A stretch of 10,449 nucleotides of DNA from Paracoccaceae bacterium (GTDB taxonomy: Bacteria; Pseudomonadota; Alphaproteobacteria; Rhodobacterales; Rhodobacteraceae): positions 1 through 10,449 of the forward strand of contig JALVEX010000228.1 of NCBI GenBank assembly GCA_027030435.1, read 5' to 3'. Made by a program: the position numbers and the translations under genes. Below the pieces are notes generated by a model. The model ran no database searches. It saw nothing but the letters and a program-made list of their open reading frames with translations, and was not told the DNA's origin. Below are positions 8,120-10,449 of this stretch, one piece after another; position 1 is the first letter of the stretch, and every line of letters begins with the position of its first letter.

Positions 8120-10056
8120 TTGCCGCCCTTCTCCTCCAGATAGCGCCGCCTGGCCTCCTCGGTGCGGCGCATCTCGCGCACCATCGCCGCGATCGCGGCT
8201 TCGTCGGATTTGTCGGCATAGCGAAATTCGCTGTCGGCGTAGCGGTTGATCTCCTGGATCACCATCTCGGCGGTGATCGGGCGCATCAGTTCGCGGATCA
8301 TCTCCTTCTTCTCGTCATAGGAGCGCAACAGGAAGAGATCGGGCTTTTCCATCCATTCGTCCGGCAGTTCGAAATCCATCGCCCGCACCTTCACCGCATC
8401 GGTGATGTTCTTGATGGCGCGGCCGGTGAAGCGGGGATCGGCCTCCTGGATGGCCTTGAGGTAGGTGCCGAGCTTCGCGATCGTGTCAAGCGCGCCGATT
8501 TCGCGCTCCACCCGCTCCCAGACCCTGATCAACCCCGCCTCATGCGGGCGGTTGTAGCTTTCGTAGCTCTTCGCCACCGCCTTCCTGATGGCCTGGGAGG
8601 CAAACAGATCGTGATCGCCCACCGGGATCTCGTGGTTCTTGCCCAGAAGCAGGTGCAGGATATCGATGTAATCCTCGCGCGTCTGCGGGCCGTCCACGAG
8701 GAAACGGGCGCCGGCGCGCTGGCGCAGGGCGTCATCCACGTTTTCGGGATAGTTGGAGAACATGCCGAAGGTGCAGTTGCCCCGCACCACCGTATTGGCG
8801 CCGGCGAAGGCCTCCATCAGCACCGCCGTGACCTCCTGCTGGCCGGCGCTCGACTGGCGATCCCCCCGCTTGCCGGCCACCTGATCTATATCGTCCACGG
8901 TGCCGAAGCCGATCACGGCGGGATCGGTGATCGAGGTGATGAAGGCCTTGGCGTTCTGGCCGGACTTGCCCTGGTAGCTGTCGATCTGATCGATCGAGAA
9001 ATTCTGATAGCGGAAGGGGTAGCCGGCATTCCGGCAGTAATCGTTGATCATGCCGGCCATCATCTGGATCAGCAGCGTCTTGCCGGTGCCGGGCAGGCCA
9101 TCGCCCATGAAGGTGAAGATGAAGCCGCCAAGCTCGGCGAAGGGATTGAGCCGGCGTTCGAAATCATAGGCCATCAGCATCTTGGCAAGCTTCATCGCCT
9201 GGTATTTGGCGATATGGTTGCCCACCACCTCCTCGGGCTTTTTGAAGGCCATGCTAAGCGCCGCGCCCCTGCCGCGCCGTGCCGGGGTGAAGCCCTGGAT
9301 AGTGAGATCATCGGCCTCAACCCGGTAGCGCGCGCCCTCGAAGGGGCCGAGGCGGGGCAGGTTCTGCGCGCGCAGGGCCACCTTTTCCATCAGCTGCTCG
9401 CCAAACGCCATGAGCGTGGCCACCAGGTGGGGCTCGTCGCTCGCGAAGGCGGCGATATCCTGATCGAGCTCCCAGAGCGCGCCCTGAAGCGCGAGCGGCG
9501 CGTTTTCCAGCAGGATTTCCTCGACCTCCCCCACCTCCACCGTGGCGCTGCTGGCCAGCGGCGCAAGCAGGAAGGAAAGCGCATTGGCAAACACATGCAG
9601 CACGATCGCTGCCTCGGCAGCCAGAAGCTCGGTGAATTCAGCCTTCTTCGCCGCTGCCAGACGGCCTTCCAGATTGGCCTTCTTCAGCGCCTTCAGCCCC
9701 GTCTGCTCGGCATAGGTATCGCCAAGCGCGAGCGCGATCGCCATCGCGCGGCGCAGGGCGTGGATCACGCTCGCCTGGGTGGGGGAGATCAGGGCATCGC
9801 CCCCGTCAGCTGCTTCGATCCGTTCGATCAGCCGCACGCCTTCAGGGCGCGCGGTGCTGCGCGTCACCAGCCCCGGGGTGGTGGAGCGGAAACGGCGGCG
9901 GGTGGCAATCCCGGGCGAGCGCTCCGTTTTCGGGGCTTCCCTGGGCCGCGCAAGCCGCGGCGTGTGATCGAAGCCTGCGAGCATTTCCTCCGCCGCGCCG
10001 TAATGCGCCCGGATATCGCTTTCGCGAAGCTCCATCATGTCACCCGTGATGCTCAC
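8116..10056 (-). CDS. AAA family ATPase with variant Walker B (DD) and long helical N-terminal domain
   Basis: This 646-residue protein is probably a ring-forming AAA+ ATPase that uses ATP to remodel or thread a protein. Residues 1-75 are polar and likely disordered; 75-230 are rich in Ala, Leu and charged residues and predicted helical. The AAA core runs from about 280 to 480: Walker A GDGLPGTGKT (318-327), a SYQGKSGQN stretch (360-368) placed where classical AAA proteins have pore loop 1, Walker B VDDID (387-391), sensor 1 Asn435 in SNYPENVDDAL, and arginine-finger candidates R446 and R448. The usual catalytic Glu of DExx is replaced by Asp389. A helical C-terminal domain (480-646) follows. 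The GTG at 10056 is chosen because AAGGA lies 7 nt upstream; in-frame ATGs at 10038 and 10035 have weaker sites. It lies directly upstream of, and overlaps, the DUF6638-like gene. I recall similar proteins in Rhodobacterales annotated only as AAA ATPase. Confidence 0.93.
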   Translation of the reverse strand: MSITGDMMELRESDIRAHYGAAEEMLAGFDHTPRLARPREAPKTERSPGIATRRRFRSTTPGLVTRSTARPEGVRLIERIEAADGGDALISPTQASVIHALRRAMAIALALGDTYAEQTGLKALKKANLEGRLAAAKKAEFTELLAAEAAIVLHVFANALSFLLAPLASSATVEVGEVEEILLENAPLALQGALWELDQDIAAFASDEPHLVATLMAFGEQLMEKVALRAQNLPRLGPFEGARYRVEADDLTIQGFTPARRGRGAALSMAFKKPEEVVGNHIAKYQAMKLAKMLMAYDFERRLNPFAELGGFIFTFMGDGLPGTGKTLLIQMMAGMINDYCRNAGYPFRYQNFSIDQIDSYQGKSGQNAKAFITSITDPAVIGFGTVDDIDQVAGKRGDRQSSAGQQEVTAVLMEAFAGANTVVRGNCTFGMFSNYPENVDDALRQRAGARFLVDGPQTREDYIDILHLLLGKNHEIPVGDHDLFASQAIRKAVAKSYESYNRPHEAGLIRVWERVEREIGALDTIAKLGTYLKAIQEADPRFTGRAIKNITDAVKVRAMDFELPDEWMEKPDLFLLRSYDEKKEMIRELMRPITAEMVIQEINRYADSEFRYADKSDEAAIAAMVREMRRTEEARRRYLEEKGGK

Positions 10057-10063
10057 AGTTCAT

Positions 10064-10068
10064 TCCTT
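10064..10068 (-). promoter_or_regulatory. Ribosome binding site supporting a GTG start for the AAA ATPase
   Basis: AAGGA on the minus strand is 7 nt before the GTG at 10056. The ATG that overlaps this site is out of frame and runs into a stop after seven codons. Confidence 0.5.
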
Positions 10069-10113
10069 CGTCTTGCTTCAATTCCCATTCGCGGGGCCCC
10101 ATGCGTCCGGCGC

Positions 10114-10449
10114 CTACCGATAGCTCACAACCGTCCCTCCGGGGCTTACCACGAACTTGCGCAAGGCCCGGAAGCCGGGCGGATCCAGCTCGTCCAGCAC
10201 CTGAAAGGGCTTTTGCGGCAGGATCAATGCGCGCTCCACCTTCGTTGCGCCGGTATCCGCGCCCTGCCCGGAGAACGGATCCAGCGCGAAGATTTCCCGC
10301 TCCACCGTGGAAAACCAGCCAGCGCGCTCCTCCTTCACCCGCTCGCTTTCAAGCGTTTCAACCGTCCAGGCCAGGGCCCAATCCTCGCCCGCCCCCCCTC
10401 GCGCCTGCTCCAGCACCTCGCTGAGCGGGCCGCTCTGGCGGGTGAAGGC
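10114..10449 (-). CDS. Hypothetical protein, C-terminal 111 residues (start beyond right window edge)
   Basis: An open frame enters from the right edge and ends at a TAG at 10114-10116. The visible 111 residues contain a helical-looking charged stretch (VETLESERVKEERAGWF), then FALDPFSG, a segment ALILPQKPFQVLDELDPPGF and the end RKFVVSPGGTVVSYR. No signal peptide, membrane helix or known catalytic motif is visible in this part, and I do not recognise the family. A GTG at 10416 could act as a start but the frame continues without a stop to the edge, so a longer protein is more likely. It lies 57 bp upstream of the AAA ATPase on the same strand and may belong to the same transcript. Codon use matches its neighbours, which supports real coding. 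Confidence 0.75.
   Translation of the reverse strand, partial: AFTRQSGPLSEVLEQARGGAGEDWALAWTVETLESERVKEERAGWFSTVEREIFALDPFSGQGADTGATKVERALILPQKPFQVLDELDPPGFRALRKFVVSPGGTVVSYR

Noticed and set aside
10093..10100. GGGGCCCC palindrome in the gap before the AAA ATPase
   Set aside because: It leaves no loop to form a hairpin, has no flanking symmetry, and short GC palindromes are expected by chance at this base composition.

Overview
The window is a GC-rich (about 65 % by eye), densely packed stretch of bacterial chromosome with every supported gene on the minus strand. The organism is most likely an alphaproteobacterium of the order Rhodobacterales. The reasons are codon use (TTA, CTA and TCA almost absent) and the occurrence together of a DUF1523-type membrane protein, a DUF6638-like protein and a distinctive AAA ATPase, a combination I associate with Rhodobacterales. 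No mobile element, tRNA, rRNA or CRISPR array was seen, so this looks like ordinary chromosome.

In the direction of transcription (right to left) there are two gene groups. Group 1 (10449 to 5800) is a tightly packed set of unknown function. It holds the C-terminal end of an unrecognised protein (cut by the window edge), a 646-residue AAA ATPase starting at GTG, a 451-residue DUF6638-like protein, an 88-residue two-helix membrane protein and a DUF1523 membrane protein. After a 57-bp gap, the genes overlap by 4 bp, then 1 bp, and then lie 8 bp apart. This suggests co-translation and a shared cytoplasm-to-membrane role. It is the least understood and most interesting part of the window.

Group 2 (5799 to the left edge) begins after a 75-bp gap that holds a small hairpin and a possible promoter. 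It is a complete Dpp/Opp-type peptide (or related small-molecule) ABC importer followed by an aldehyde dehydrogenase. The order is periplasmic binding protein, an 84-bp gap with a nested inverted repeat, two permeases, a single polypeptide fusing both ATPase domains, and the dehydrogenase (cut by the left edge, catalytic cysteine outside). From the first permease on, the genes overlap by 4, 4 and 8 bp. The coupling of importer and dehydrogenase suggests that the imported compound is an aldehyde source or is turned into an aldehyde inside the cell. The substrate cannot be read from the sequence.

A sequence-wide oddity is the density of GATC: about 175 by hand count, against roughly 34 expected from base composition.
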